From Prevotellaceae bacterium (GTDB lineage Bacteria; Bacteroidota; Bacteroidia; Bacteroidales; UBA932): a stretch of DNA of 20,806 bases. Below are positions 1 through 7,395 of the stretch, piece after piece; the stretch's first letter is position 1; every line of letters begins with the position of its first letter. The notes beneath the pieces were generated by a model that worked only from the letters and a program-made list of their open reading frames with translations, was not told the origin of the DNA and searched no databases. Location: assembly GCA_031278135.1 (NCBI GenBank), contig JAITKY010000082.1, positions 1-20,806 of the forward strand, read 5' to 3'. A program made the position numbers and the translations under genes.

Positions 1-2
1 CG

Positions 3-110
3 TTGAATATTACGGCGGCTTCAATCAGAGGTATGGAGGTTTTGAGCGGTAATAATATTGAAAACTTGTCCAGAATAAGTATGGTCGTTACATTAAAAAT
101 GTATAAATGA
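3..110 (+). CDS. 3' end of an unknown gene (partial)
   Basis: The third forward frame is open from the window edge and ends at TGA (108-110), giving a 35-residue C-terminal tail that finishes in the residues VVTLKMYK. The other two forward frames close early. The beginning of the gene lies outside the window, so no family can be assigned. The alternating hydrophobic and polar pattern of the last residues could suit a final beta-strand, but this is a guess. Confidence 0.45.
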   Translation: MNITAASIRGMEVLSGNNIENLSRISMVVTLKMYK

Positions 111-261
111 AACGCATAATTTTTTGCAAAGGTAACCTTTTTCTAATATGACAATGGATAAATTTCCTGATATTCACGCTATTAAACTGTAACCTTATAG
201 TTCTTTCATATAATTTAATGAAATTTAACATTAAAAAAGGTATCAATAAACAAAAAATGAG

Positions 262-269
262 TAACTTTG
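262..269 (+). promoter_or_regulatory. Bacteroidetes -7 element upstream of the lipoprotein gene
   Basis: TAACTTTG matches the TAxxTTTG -7 consensus, 37 bp before the ATG at 306. No TTG is seen at the -33 position, so the match rests on the -7 box alone. The rest of 111-305 is AT-rich and contains nothing else I can name. Confidence 0.4.
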
Positions 270-305
270 TGCCGGAATATTTAAAGATAATATTAGTGTA
301 ATGAT

Positions 306-932
306 ATGAAAAAGATTGGATTAGCATTGTTTATTGTGTCGCTTTGGTTTACTTCATGCGACGAAAGATACACAGAAGAAAGAGGTCAGGTCTTCGAAGG
401 AACGTGGACTCTTCTTGAATCTTATGTTGATAGTGGGAGAGTTACTATTCACAAAGGGAATTTTTTTGTAGCGAGAAAATTCGAAGGTGAAAATCTTCTA
501 TTGTTCTATTCCGGAGGGCGTTATGATTCTTCGTTTTTTTACCGAGTTCAGGATAACAACCTGTTTGTTCGCCCGGTTAAGGATATGGTCGATGTGATAG
601 AGTATTATATGTTAGATTCGGCAGGCGACACAATTAAAAGCGAATCAGGTTATCCGAAAATATATCGCGCTACAAAGGACGAATGGGATTCACAATGGCA
701 TTTTGACGCGTCACGAAAAGATATTCTGATAATCGACACCATAGTCGAAATTCAGAAGCCCATACATCCTCAAACCGATTATTTGCCTGAAAAATATTAC
801 GGTACATATTCGTTCAATACCGGAGCACAAGTCATATTGACAATAGAACGTTATTCTGTTGGAGAAAACGGTGCTCCGACAAACAAATTGTACGGAAGAG
901 ACATATATTCGCGTCCCGAAGAAAAAGAATAA
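306..932 (+). CDS. Small secreted lipoprotein, function unknown
   Basis: A 208-residue protein with a short lysine-led hydrophobic signal (residues 1-17) ending in the lipobox FTSC, so Cys18 would be lipidated and the protein anchored to a membrane facing the periplasm or surface. After the Cys comes an acidic stretch (DERYTEER), then a G-T-W-x-L segment near residue 31 reminiscent of lipocalin-like folds, and beta-rich sequence to the end. No catalytic motif is visible. It has its own -7 element upstream and is followed by a 211-bp gap, so it is probably a single-gene unit. The lipoprotein call is solid; the function is unknown. Confidence 0.75.
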   Translation: MKKIGLALFIVSLWFTSCDERYTEERGQVFEGTWTLLESYVDSGRVTIHKGNFFVARKFEGENLLLFYSGGRYDSSFFYRVQDNNLFVRPVKDMVDVIEYYMLDSAGDTIKSESGYPKIYRATKDEWDSQWHFDASRKDILIIDTIVEIQKPIHPQTDYLPEKYYGTYSFNTGAQVILTIERYSVGENGAPTNKLYGRDIYSRPEEKE

Positions 933-1063
933 AAGGCATAAAAAAGTGTTTGTTGTTCATTTTGTGTCCGGCGCTTTTCGATTTTTGAGCAAAAAAACGG
1001 AGAGTGTTGGACTTTTATTTGTCAATAAATCAATCGTGTCACAAAAAAAAGAAAATAATAATG

Positions 1064-1092
1064 TTGTTTCACAAAAAAAATTATTACCTTTG
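1064..1092 (+). promoter_or_regulatory. Promoter of the GT5-like / DUF4290 / murA cluster
   Basis: TTG at 1064-1066 is followed after 18 bp by TACCTTTG (1085-1092), a full Bacteroidetes-type promoter. Transcription would start near 1100, leaving a leader of about 45 nt before the ATG at 1144. It is the only good promoter ahead of the genes from 1144 to about 5998, which are spaced closely enough to be one transcript. Confidence 0.7.
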
Positions 1093-1143
1093 CGCCCAAA
1101 TTTAATAATTTGATGAGATTGTTTAATATATATTTTATATCAG

Positions 1144-1998
1144 ATGGAAAGTATGGAAAGTCCGAGAGTATTGTTTGTTAGTTCAGAAATTTATCCGTAT
1201 TTACCCGAAAGTCCTATTTCGAATGTATGTCAGCAACTGCCATCGGCGATTCAGGATAAAGGGTTCGAAATCAGAACTTTTATGCCGAAGTTCGGATGTA
1301 TCAACGAACGGCGTAATCAATTGCACGAAGTCATTCGTCTTTCAGGTTTGAATTTGATTATCAACGATTCCGATCATCCGCTGATCATTAAAGTAGCATC
1401 GATATCATCGGCACGGATGCAAATTTACTTTATCGACAACGACGACTATTTTCAACGTAAAACTCTTTACAAAAACGAAGACGGAATATGGTTTCCCGAT
1501 AACGACGAACGCTCAATATTCTTTGCGAGAGGAGTTTTGGAAACAGTACGCAAACTTCGCTGGTCGCCCGACATCGTCCACTGTCATGGATGGTTTTCGT
1601 TCATATTGGCGCTTTACATGCGTAAGTCGTTCAAAGAAGACCCTTTATATGCCGATTCAAGAATTATCCTGTCGCTGTACGACGAGCCAACACCGGAAAC
1701 ATTCGACGAAGATTTCAAACGCAAAGCCGTAAACGACGGCGTCAAAAACAAAGATTTGGAAATGATGAACGAACCGACATTCGAAAATATGGTCAAAATG
1801 TGCATCAGTCTTGCCGACGGAATTATCATTGCAGAGCCCGGTTTGAACGAAAAATATATCGAGTATGCAATTGAAAACAAGAAACATGTGCTCGAATATC
1901 AGTCGCCGGAAGAATATATCGACAAATATGCGGAGTTTTATCGGACAGTTGCCAAACGAAGAAAAAAGAATAAAGATATAACCCAAAATGGAAAGTGA
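1144..1998 (+). CDS. Glycogen/starch synthase-like GT5 N-terminal domain protein
   Basis: A 284-residue protein matching the N-terminal Rossmann domain of GT5 glycogen/starch synthases: it opens with VLFVSSEIYPYL, has the FMPKFG segment near residue 50, and the DIVHCHGW motif near residue 145. A full-length enzyme is about 480 residues; here the second (C-terminal) nucleotide-binding domain is missing. The K-x-G-G-L motif that normally follows the first strand and binds ADP-glucose reads PESPIS instead. The ORF is intact with a proper stop, so this is not a fresh truncation. Database annotation of such short proteins in Bacteroidales is usually 'glycogen/starch synthase', but catalysis looks unlikely from the sequence. 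A second ATG at 1153 is an alternative start. It overlaps the next gene by 11 bp. Confidence 0.75.
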   Translation: MESMESPRVLFVSSEIYPYLPESPISNVCQQLPSAIQDKGFEIRTFMPKFGCINERRNQLHEVIRLSGLNLIINDSDHPLIIKVASISSARMQIYFIDNDDYFQRKTLYKNEDGIWFPDNDERSIFFARGVLETVRKLRWSPDIVHCHGWFSFILALYMRKSFKEDPLYADSRIILSLYDEPTPETFDEDFKRKAVNDGVKNKDLEMMNEPTFENMVKMCISLADGIIIAEPGLNEKYIEYAIENKKHVLEYQSPEEYIDKYAEFYRTVAKRRKKNKDITQNGK

Positions 1999-2692
1999 AC
2001 AAAGTCATCCGAAGCAAAGTATGAAAGACGACATCGTCGCAATGCTGAAAGAGAAATCAGCAGTAAAACAGCAAGTTTACGACAATACGTTTGAAATGTT
2101 TTCGACACTCAAAGACGTGTTGCATGAATTGATCAACGACGTAAACAACGAAATTCTCGACACCGACAGAAGAATCAAACTCGATTACAGAGACAGAGGG
2201 AAATTCGAAGCAGAAGCCAAAATTGCCGAAGATGTCTTGATTTTCAGTATGCATTCCAACGTGTTCGAGTTCGACAGAGACCATTTGGTATGGAAAACAT
2301 CGTATGTACAGAAAAACCGCTTAAACTCGTATTGCGGAATCATCAGCATCTACAATTTCCTCTCCGATTCGTTTAAATACAACAGAATAAACGACTTGGG
2401 ATACCTTATCGGACGAATATTCATTAATCGTGAAAAACATTTTTTCGTCGAAGGAAAACAGCAAATGAACTGTCTGAACAATTTTTCGAGTCAGACAATT
2501 AACGAAAACGAAATCAGGACAATCCTCGAAAAAGCAATACATTACGCTTTGCGTTTCGACCTGCTGACACCGCCCTACGACACAGTAAAGATAGCAACAG
2601 TCGAACAACTGAATGCAAAGATAGAAAATGGGAAATTGCAAACAGGCAAACGTCTGGGATTCAGATTCGAATCAGACGATATATTAATGTAA
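1988..2692 (+). CDS. Conserved-context hypothetical protein, 234 aa
   Basis: I do not recognise the family. The protein is soluble (no signal peptide or membrane segment), with a charged, probably helical N-terminal part (residues 1-85, rich in K/E/D, with heptad-like leucines around 40-55) and a more globular, aromatic-rich part from about residue 85 to 230. The start overlaps the end of the GT5-like gene by 11 bp, which implies translational coupling, and the DUF4290 gene follows 15 bp after the stop. Its position inside a cell-envelope cluster (GT5-like, DUF4290, murA) hints at an envelope or carbohydrate role, but this is context only. Confidence 0.7.
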   Translation: MESEQSHPKQSMKDDIVAMLKEKSAVKQQVYDNTFEMFSTLKDVLHELINDVNNEILDTDRRIKLDYRDRGKFEAEAKIAEDVLIFSMHSNVFEFDRDHLVWKTSYVQKNRLNSYCGIISIYNFLSDSFKYNRINDLGYLIGRIFINREKHFFVEGKQQMNCLNNFSSQTINENEIRTILEKAIHYALRFDLLTPPYDTVKIATVEQLNAKIENGKLQTGKRLGFRFESDDILM

Positions 2693-2707
2693 ATAAACAG
2701 TTATTTT

Positions 2708-3331
2708 ATGGATTATAATACTCAAAGAAAAAAATTGGCGCTCCCCGAATACGGACGCTCTATTCACAAAATGGTCGATTGGGTTACTACAATCGCCGAC
2801 CGCGACGAACGCAATAAACAAATACGTGCAGTTATTGCAGTTATGGGAAACATGAACCCCCATTTAAGGGACGTGAACGACTTCAAACACAAACTGTGGG
2901 ACCACGTGCATATAATGTCCGATTTTAAAATTGACATAGATTCACCATTTCCTATTCCCACAAAGGAAAGTTTTAATACTCCTATACATATAATTCCTTA
3001 TGCGTCGAGTCCTATCAGAATACGGCATTACGGACGGAATATTCAACAGATGATCGAGATAATAGCGCAATCCAAAGATTCTGAAATTAAGGAAAAATCG
3101 CTGATCATGCTTGCAAATCACATGAAAAAGTCGTATGTCACATGGAATAAGGAAACTGTGAGCGACGACATCATTTTCAGAGACATCGAATATCTGTCGG
3201 GCGGACGAATCAGGATGCCCGAAAATATCAAACTGTCGCCGGCATACAATCTGAATACCAGCACAACTATGCCATCCACAACAAAAAGTAATGGCGGCAG
3301 TAGCGGCAAAAAAGTGAAAAAGAAAAAGTAA
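2708..3331 (+). CDS. DUF4290 family protein
   Basis: A 207-residue protein that matches the Bacteroidetes-specific DUF4290 family as I remember it: it begins MDYNTQRKKLALPEYGR and carries the conserved block MGNMNPHLRDVNDFKHKLWD around residues 46-65. The family has no known function. The last 30 residues are low-complexity (Ser/Thr/Gly, then a lysine-rich end), probably disordered. It lies 13 bp ahead of murA, an arrangement common in Bacteroidales, so a role linked to peptidoglycan precursor supply is possible but unproven. Confidence 0.85.
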   Translation: MDYNTQRKKLALPEYGRSIHKMVDWVTTIADRDERNKQIRAVIAVMGNMNPHLRDVNDFKHKLWDHVHIMSDFKIDIDSPFPIPTKESFNTPIHIIPYASSPIRIRHYGRNIQQMIEIIAQSKDSEIKEKSLIMLANHMKKSYVTWNKETVSDDIIFRDIEYLSGGRIRMPENIKLSPAYNLNTSTTMPSTTKSNGGSSGKKVKKKK

Positions 3332-3344
3332 AACGACGACGGAA

Positions 3345-4655
3345 ATGGCAACTTTCGAAGTAAAAGGAGGATTGTCGTTGCACGGGGAAATTGTCCCTCA
3401 GGGAGCGAAGAATGAAACGTTGCAAATACTTTGCGCTGTGTTGCTTACCGAGGATAAAGTCACTATCGAAAACGTGCCGTCGATTCTGGATGTCAACAGC
3501 ATGATTGAGTTGCTGGCTGAAATTGGCGTTGTCGTCGAAAAAATATCGGAAACGACATACTCTTTTGAAGCGAAATCTATTAATCTCGATTATCTTCAAA
3601 CTCCGCAATTCCGGAAAAAAGCAACAGCGTTAAGAGGGTCGATTATGATTGTTGGTCCCTTGCTTGCACGTTTCGGAAAAGCATTCGTCCCGAAACCCGG
3701 AGGCGACAAAATCGGTCGCCGCCGTCTTGATACTCACTTTATTGGCTTTCAAAATCTCGGAGCAAACTTCGAATATGATTCGGTAACCCGGTTCTACAAA
3801 GTCGAGGCACATAACTTGCAAGGCACATACATGCTGCTCGACGAAGCATCGGTGACAGGTACGGCAAACATCATTATGGCGGCAACGCTCGCAAAGGGAA
3901 AAACAACCATCTATAACGCTGCTTGTGAGCCTTATATACAGCAACTGTGCAAGATGCTGGTAAGGATGGGCGCAAAAATACAGGGTATAGCATCCAATTT
4001 GCTGACTGTCGAAGGAGTAGAGCGGCTTTCGGGAACTGTTCACCGGATTTTGCCCGACATGATCGAAGTCGGCAGTTTCATCGGGATGGCGGCGATGACA
4101 CAAAGCGAAATCACAATCAAAAACGTGTCGGTGAACGATTTGGGAATTATCCCGGCGCAATTCGGACGGTTGGGTATCAATCTCGAAATCCGTGGCGACG
4201 ATATTTTTGTCCCGATGCAGGAATCGTATGAGATAGAAAGTTTTATCGACGGTTCGATAATGACGGTTGCCGATGCGCCATGGCCTGGTCTTACTCCCGA
4301 TTTGCTCAGTGTCTTTCTTGTTGTAGCAACTCAAGCCAAAGGAAGCGTGCTGATTCATCAGAAAATGTTCGAAAGCCGGCTATTTTTCGTTGACAAACTG
4401 ATAGATATGGGCGCTCAAATCATACTCTGCGACCCCCACAGAGCCACAGTTATCGGTCATAACAAAAAAATCAGCCTTAAGGCTACAATAATGACGTCGC
4501 CCGACATCAGAGCAGGCGTCGCCCTTCTCATCGCTGCAATGTCGGCAAAAGGCGTAAGCATTATCCACAATATCGATCAGATAGACAGAGGATACTCCAA
4601 AATCGACGAACGTCTCAATGCTTTGGGAGCAGATATCAAACGAATCACGAATTGA
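3345..4655 (+). CDS. murA: UDP-N-acetylglucosamine 1-carboxyvinyltransferase MurA
   Basis: 436 residues, the normal MurA length. MurA transfers enolpyruvate from PEP to UDP-GlcNAc in the cytoplasm, the first committed step of peptidoglycan synthesis. Visible motifs are the N-terminal substrate loop (G20-A-K22-N23), the RGSIMIVGPLLARFG stretch near residue 97, and the catalytic loop at residues 117-124, which reads KPGGDKIG. The position of the usual catalytic Cys (Cys115 in E. coli) is Asp121. An Asp here is known from several lineages, keeps enzyme activity and removes the target of fosfomycin. It sits in a tight cluster behind the DUF4290 gene, and its stop region overlaps a possible TTG start of the next gene. 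Confidence 0.96.
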   Translation: MATFEVKGGLSLHGEIVPQGAKNETLQILCAVLLTEDKVTIENVPSILDVNSMIELLAEIGVVVEKISETTYSFEAKSINLDYLQTPQFRKKATALRGSIMIVGPLLARFGKAFVPKPGGDKIGRRRLDTHFIGFQNLGANFEYDSVTRFYKVEAHNLQGTYMLLDEASVTGTANIIMAATLAKGKTTIYNAACEPYIQQLCKMLVRMGAKIQGIASNLLTVEGVERLSGTVHRILPDMIEVGSFIGMAAMTQSEITIKNVSVNDLGIIPAQFGRLGINLEIRGDDIFVPMQESYEIESFIDGSIMTVADAPWPGLTPDLLSVFLVVATQAKGSVLIHQKMFESRLFFVDKLIDMGAQIILCDPHRATVIGHNKKISLKATIMTSPDIRAGVALLIAAMSAKGVSIIHNIDQIDRGYSKIDERLNALGADIKRITN

Positions 4656-4663
4656 AATATACA

Positions 4664-5998
4664 ATGCCATCCGTTATCCCCAACTTTCGAAAAGTGTGGG
4701 TAGTGTCGTTGCCTGTGATGTTGAGCATGTTGGCTCAGAATATTATCAGCGTTACCGACACTGCATTCATGGGACGCGTGGGCGAAATCGAACTTGGCGC
4801 AGCGGCTATCGGAGGCGTTTATTTTCACGTGCTGTTCATGCTCGGATTCGGGTTTGCAACCGGTATGCAGATCCTGATTTCGAGACGGAAAGGCGAAAAT
4901 AATCTTTCGCAAATCGGTCCTGTCATGGAAACGGGATTGCTGTTTCTGTGGATTTTGGCAGCAACGCTTATTGCCGGAGCGCAATTGCTTACGCCGAGTA
5001 TCATGCCTCTGGTTATCAATCACGAAAGTCTTTTGCAACCGTCGATCAACTTCCTTAATATCCGTATATACGGTTTGATTTTTGTTTTCGTAAACGTGTC
5101 GTTCAGGGCTTTTCACGTGGGAACAACCAATACTCGTCCACTCACTTATGGCTCAATCGTTATGGCGACGACAAATATCGTTCTCGATTATCTGCTGATA
5201 TTCGGGAAATGCGGTTTCCCTGAAATGGGGCTCGAAGGCGCGGCTCTTGCATCGGTCGTTGCGGAGGCTGTCGAAACAGTGTATTTCGTTGTGTATAACT
5301 CGCGTGCAAAAATAAGGAAAACGTATCGACTGTTCTATTTCCGTAATGTGAATTTCGGATTATTGAAAAAAACGCTCAACATCTCCATATTCGTTATGCT
5401 GCAATACTTTATTTCGTTGAGTACGTGGTTTATTTTCTTCATTGTCATCGAAAAAACAGGCGAACAAAATCTGGCGTCGTCGAACATTATTCGCAGTATT
5501 TACGGATTCATCACTATCCCCGTGTGGGCATACGCCGCCGTAACAAGTTCATTTGTAAGTAATGCCATTGGCGCCGGTCACACGGAACAGGTTACTGCAA
5601 TCATCGCTAAAACGGTCAAAATCAGTTTCGTTACTTCGCTCATTATAACATTGTGTACAAGCGTCCTGGCTCGACAGGTACTGATGATTTACACCGACAA
5701 TATGGAACTTGTCGATCTGTCGTTGCTGTCGATGTATGTGATACTCTCCGCAAACATTATTTTTTCGTGCAGTTGTGTGTCGTTCAGCGGAGTGAGCGGT
5801 ACCGGAAAAACTAAAATCGCAATGTTTATCGAAATAATTTCGCTAACATTCTACATGACGGCGCTATATTTGCTCGTTTACTATTTCCCCGATAATGTGG
5901 AGTTTGCATGGTTCTCGGAATTGGTTTACTGGACGGGTTTACTGATTCTGTCGCTACTGTATCTGAAATTCGGGAAATGGCGACCTCGAAATTATTAG
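4664..5998 (+). CDS. MATE family multidrug/organic-cation exporter
   Basis: About 444 residues and roughly 12 predicted membrane helices, as usual for MATE transporters of the DinF/NorM superfamily, which export drugs or metabolites in exchange for Na+ or H+. The first helix carries the typical segment ISVTDTAFMGRVGEIELGAAA near residue 30, and the second half repeats the pattern (ASSNIIRSIYGF). The frame can also begin at TTG 4652, inside the murA stop, but the ATG at 4664 is preferred and leaves an 8-bp gap to murA, so it is probably co-transcribed with it. The substrate cannot be told from the sequence. Confidence 0.9.
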   Translation: MPSVIPNFRKVWVVSLPVMLSMLAQNIISVTDTAFMGRVGEIELGAAAIGGVYFHVLFMLGFGFATGMQILISRRKGENNLSQIGPVMETGLLFLWILAATLIAGAQLLTPSIMPLVINHESLLQPSINFLNIRIYGLIFVFVNVSFRAFHVGTTNTRPLTYGSIVMATTNIVLDYLLIFGKCGFPEMGLEGAALASVVAEAVETVYFVVYNSRAKIRKTYRLFYFRNVNFGLLKKTLNISIFVMLQYFISLSTWFIFFIVIEKTGEQNLASSNIIRSIYGFITIPVWAYAAVTSSFVSNAIGAGHTEQVTAIIAKTVKISFVTSLIITLCTSVLARQVLMIYTDNMELVDLSLLSMYVILSANIIFSCSCVSFSGVSGTGKTKIAMFIEIISLTFYMTALYLLVYYFPDNVEFAWFSELVYWTGLLILSLLYLKFGKWRPRNY

Positions 5999-6031
5999 AT
6001 TGCATACGTAATATATTGTGTACTTCATGAT

Positions 6032-6062
6032 TTGCACATTTCCACATTAGTCACTACCTTTG
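6032..6062 (+). promoter_or_regulatory. Promoter of folB-aroK
   Basis: TTG at 6032-6034, a 20-bp spacer, then TACCTTTG at 6055-6062. The ATG of folB lies 21 bp further on, giving a very short leader. Confidence 0.65.
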
Positions 6063-6082
6063 TCGAAATTTTTTGATTAAAA

Positions 6083-6445
6083 ATGAATAAAAATATAGGA
6101 ATAATAGAAGTAGAAAATATGGAATTTTTCGCTCATCATGGTTGTCACGAGGAAGAAAGAAGTAAGGGAAATACTTTTCTCGTAACTCTGAAAATCGAAA
6201 CTGATATGATGCCGGCTTCCGAATCGGACAATATTATCGATGCTGTGAACTATCAAACAGCATACAATATCGTTAAGGAAGAAATGATGATTCCTTCGAA
6301 TTTGCTGGAAAATGTCTGTTATCGCATATTGAACGCCCTGTATGACAAAATGACGGATATCAAAAAGGTGACGGTCAAAGTCAGTAAACTCAATCCTGCA
6401 ATGGGCGGCAGAATCGAAAAAACTTCTGTTACACAATCAAGATAA
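6083..6445 (+). CDS. folB: Dihydroneopterin aldolase FolB
   Basis: 120 residues, the normal FolB length. FolB cleaves 7,8-dihydroneopterin to 6-hydroxymethyl-dihydropterin and glycolaldehyde in folate synthesis. The sequence shows the family's N-terminal pattern: a first strand (IIEVENMEFFAHHG, residues 7-20) followed by C-H-E-E-E, with the Glu at the conserved pterin-contact region, and a C-terminal segment VTVKVSKLNPAMGG. The next gene starts 9 bp after the stop, so folB and aroK form a small operon. Confidence 0.92.
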   Translation: MNKNIGIIEVENMEFFAHHGCHEEERSKGNTFLVTLKIETDMMPASESDNIIDAVNYQTAYNIVKEEMMIPSNLLENVCYRILNALYDKMTDIKKVTVKVSKLNPAMGGRIEKTSVTQSR

Positions 6446-6454
6446 ATAAGAGAT

Positions 6455-6976
6455 ATGGACAAAAACAAACATGTTATTCTGGTAGGAATGCCGGGTAGTG
6501 GAAAAAGCAGTTTGGGCTTTATTTTGGCGAAACTGATGAAACGACCGTTTGTCGATACCGACTACTACATAATCAAAAGAGAGAAAAAATCGATTGCCGA
6601 AATCTTCGACGAACAGGGCGAAGATAATTTCCGAAAACTTGAAAGACAAACATTGCTGAAAATCATCAGACATAACCCTTCGGTTATCTCCACCGGCGGC
6701 GGTATGCCATGTTTTTACGATAATATGGATGTTATGAACGAATTTGCTGTAACCGTATATCTCGAAGTGACACCCGAAATATTGTTCGAACATCTTAAAA
6801 ATAATAAAAAACGCCCATTGGTGAGAGATAAAACACCCGAAGATCTAATGGATTACATAAATACTTCGCTGGAACAAAGAAAACAATATTACGAAAAAGC
6901 CTGCATCTCTGTACAAGCTTACGATATAACTCCAACACAACTTGCAATGAATCTGTATAAAATGATTAATGGATAA
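6455..6976 (+). CDS. aroK: Shikimate kinase
   Basis: 173 residues, the usual size. It phosphorylates shikimate with ATP in the chorismate pathway. Seen are the Walker A motif GMPGSGKSSLG (residues 11-21), the substrate motif DTDYYI (about 35-40), the S-T-G-G-G motif near residue 75 and the lid R-P-L-V near residue 119. It follows folB by 9 bp, putting an aromatic-pathway enzyme with a folate enzyme, which both serve the chorismate/folate route. Confidence 0.94.
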   Translation: MDKNKHVILVGMPGSGKSSLGFILAKLMKRPFVDTDYYIIKREKKSIAEIFDEQGEDNFRKLERQTLLKIIRHNPSVISTGGGMPCFYDNMDVMNEFAVTVYLEVTPEILFEHLKNNKKRPLVRDKTPEDLMDYINTSLEQRKQYYEKACISVQAYDITPTQLAMNLYKMING

Positions 6977-7067
6977 GTCAGGATGTATTCAAAAATGCTG
7001 TTTTTTTTACTTTTTCGGTCTAAAATGTAAGAAAATTACCTCAATCGAAGATTAATGCGACATTTTT

Positions 7068-7144
7068 CTAGGGTTTTCTAGCTTTTTTCTAGGACTTCCT
7101 AGCTTTTCTCTAGGACTTCCTAGTTTTTTTCTAGGATTTCTTAG
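7068..7144. repeat. Four-copy 21-bp tandem array of CTAG-bounded near-palindromes
   Basis: Four 14-bp units begin at 7068, 7089, 7110 and 7131, exactly 21 bp apart: CTAGGGTTTTCTAG, CTAGGACTTCCTAG (twice) and CTAGGATTTCTTAG. The two central copies are identical, and their CTAGGA and TCCTAG halves are perfect inverted arms around CT. The 7-bp spacers are T/C-only and T-rich. Twenty-one bp is about two helical turns, so all copies face the same side of the DNA. The array lies 92 bp after aroK. Its function is unknown. Confidence 0.85.
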
Positions 7145-7169
7145 TTTTGTGTCAGGATTTTTCAATTAA

Positions 7170-7334
7170 CCCAAAATGTCCATTAGAATATAACTTGCTG
7201 ATAATGAATATTTATTATAATTGACGCCATTAGAAAATTTGATTTGCAATATACTAATAATCACAGAATTATAGCGCATTAATTCGATGAAAAAGGTAAT
7301 TTTTGCATGAATTAATGCTAATGGACATTTTGGG
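7170..7334. mobile_element. MITE-like element, 165 bp, with 17-bp terminal inverted repeats
   Basis: CCCAAAATGTCCATTAG at 7170-7186 is repeated perfectly in inverse orientation at 7318-7334. Directly outside each end stands ATTAA (7165-7169 and 7335-7339), as expected for a 5-bp target duplication. The interior is AT-rich, has no reading frame, and holds a second 10-bp inverted repeat (GCATTAATTC 7276-7285 and GAATTAATGC 7309-7318). No transposase is present, so it would be non-autonomous. A simple structured RNA or cruciform-forming repeat is the alternative; the flanking ATTAA could be chance in such AT-rich DNA. Confidence 0.55.
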
Positions 7335-7355
7335 ATTAATAAAATTTTTACAAAA

Positions 7356-7373
7356 CAATTTTTTTCAAAATTG
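7356..7373 (-). terminator. Possible terminator of the ABC operon
   Basis: CAATTTT / AAAATTG arms (7 bp) with a 4-nt loop lie 23 bp past the stop of the last minus-strand gene. The stem is AT-only apart from one pair, and the following tract is not uniformly U, so the call is weak. Confidence 0.3.
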
Positions 7374-7395
7374 ACTGTTTCTGAACGAAAAAAAA

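Noticed and set aside
127..154. Minus-strand promoter-like sequence (TACCTTTG with a TTG upstream)
   Set aside because: The spacer is 17 bp instead of 19 and the only thing downstream is the antisense of a plus-strand gene tail; it also lies in the AAAGGTAACCTTT palindrome, which creates the match by itself.
859..1113. Open frame of 84 codons after the lipoprotein gene
   Set aside because: It overlaps the lipoprotein in another frame, has a low-complexity lysine-rich product, and contains the promoter of the next gene.
4652..4663. TTG start of the MATE exporter overlapping the murA stop
   Set aside because: An ATG follows four codons later and no family feature lies in the extra residues; the longer form cannot be fully excluded.
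7068..7144. CRISPR array
   Set aside because: The repeat unit is 14 bp with 7-bp pyrimidine-only spacers; CRISPR repeats and spacers are far longer, and there are no cas genes.
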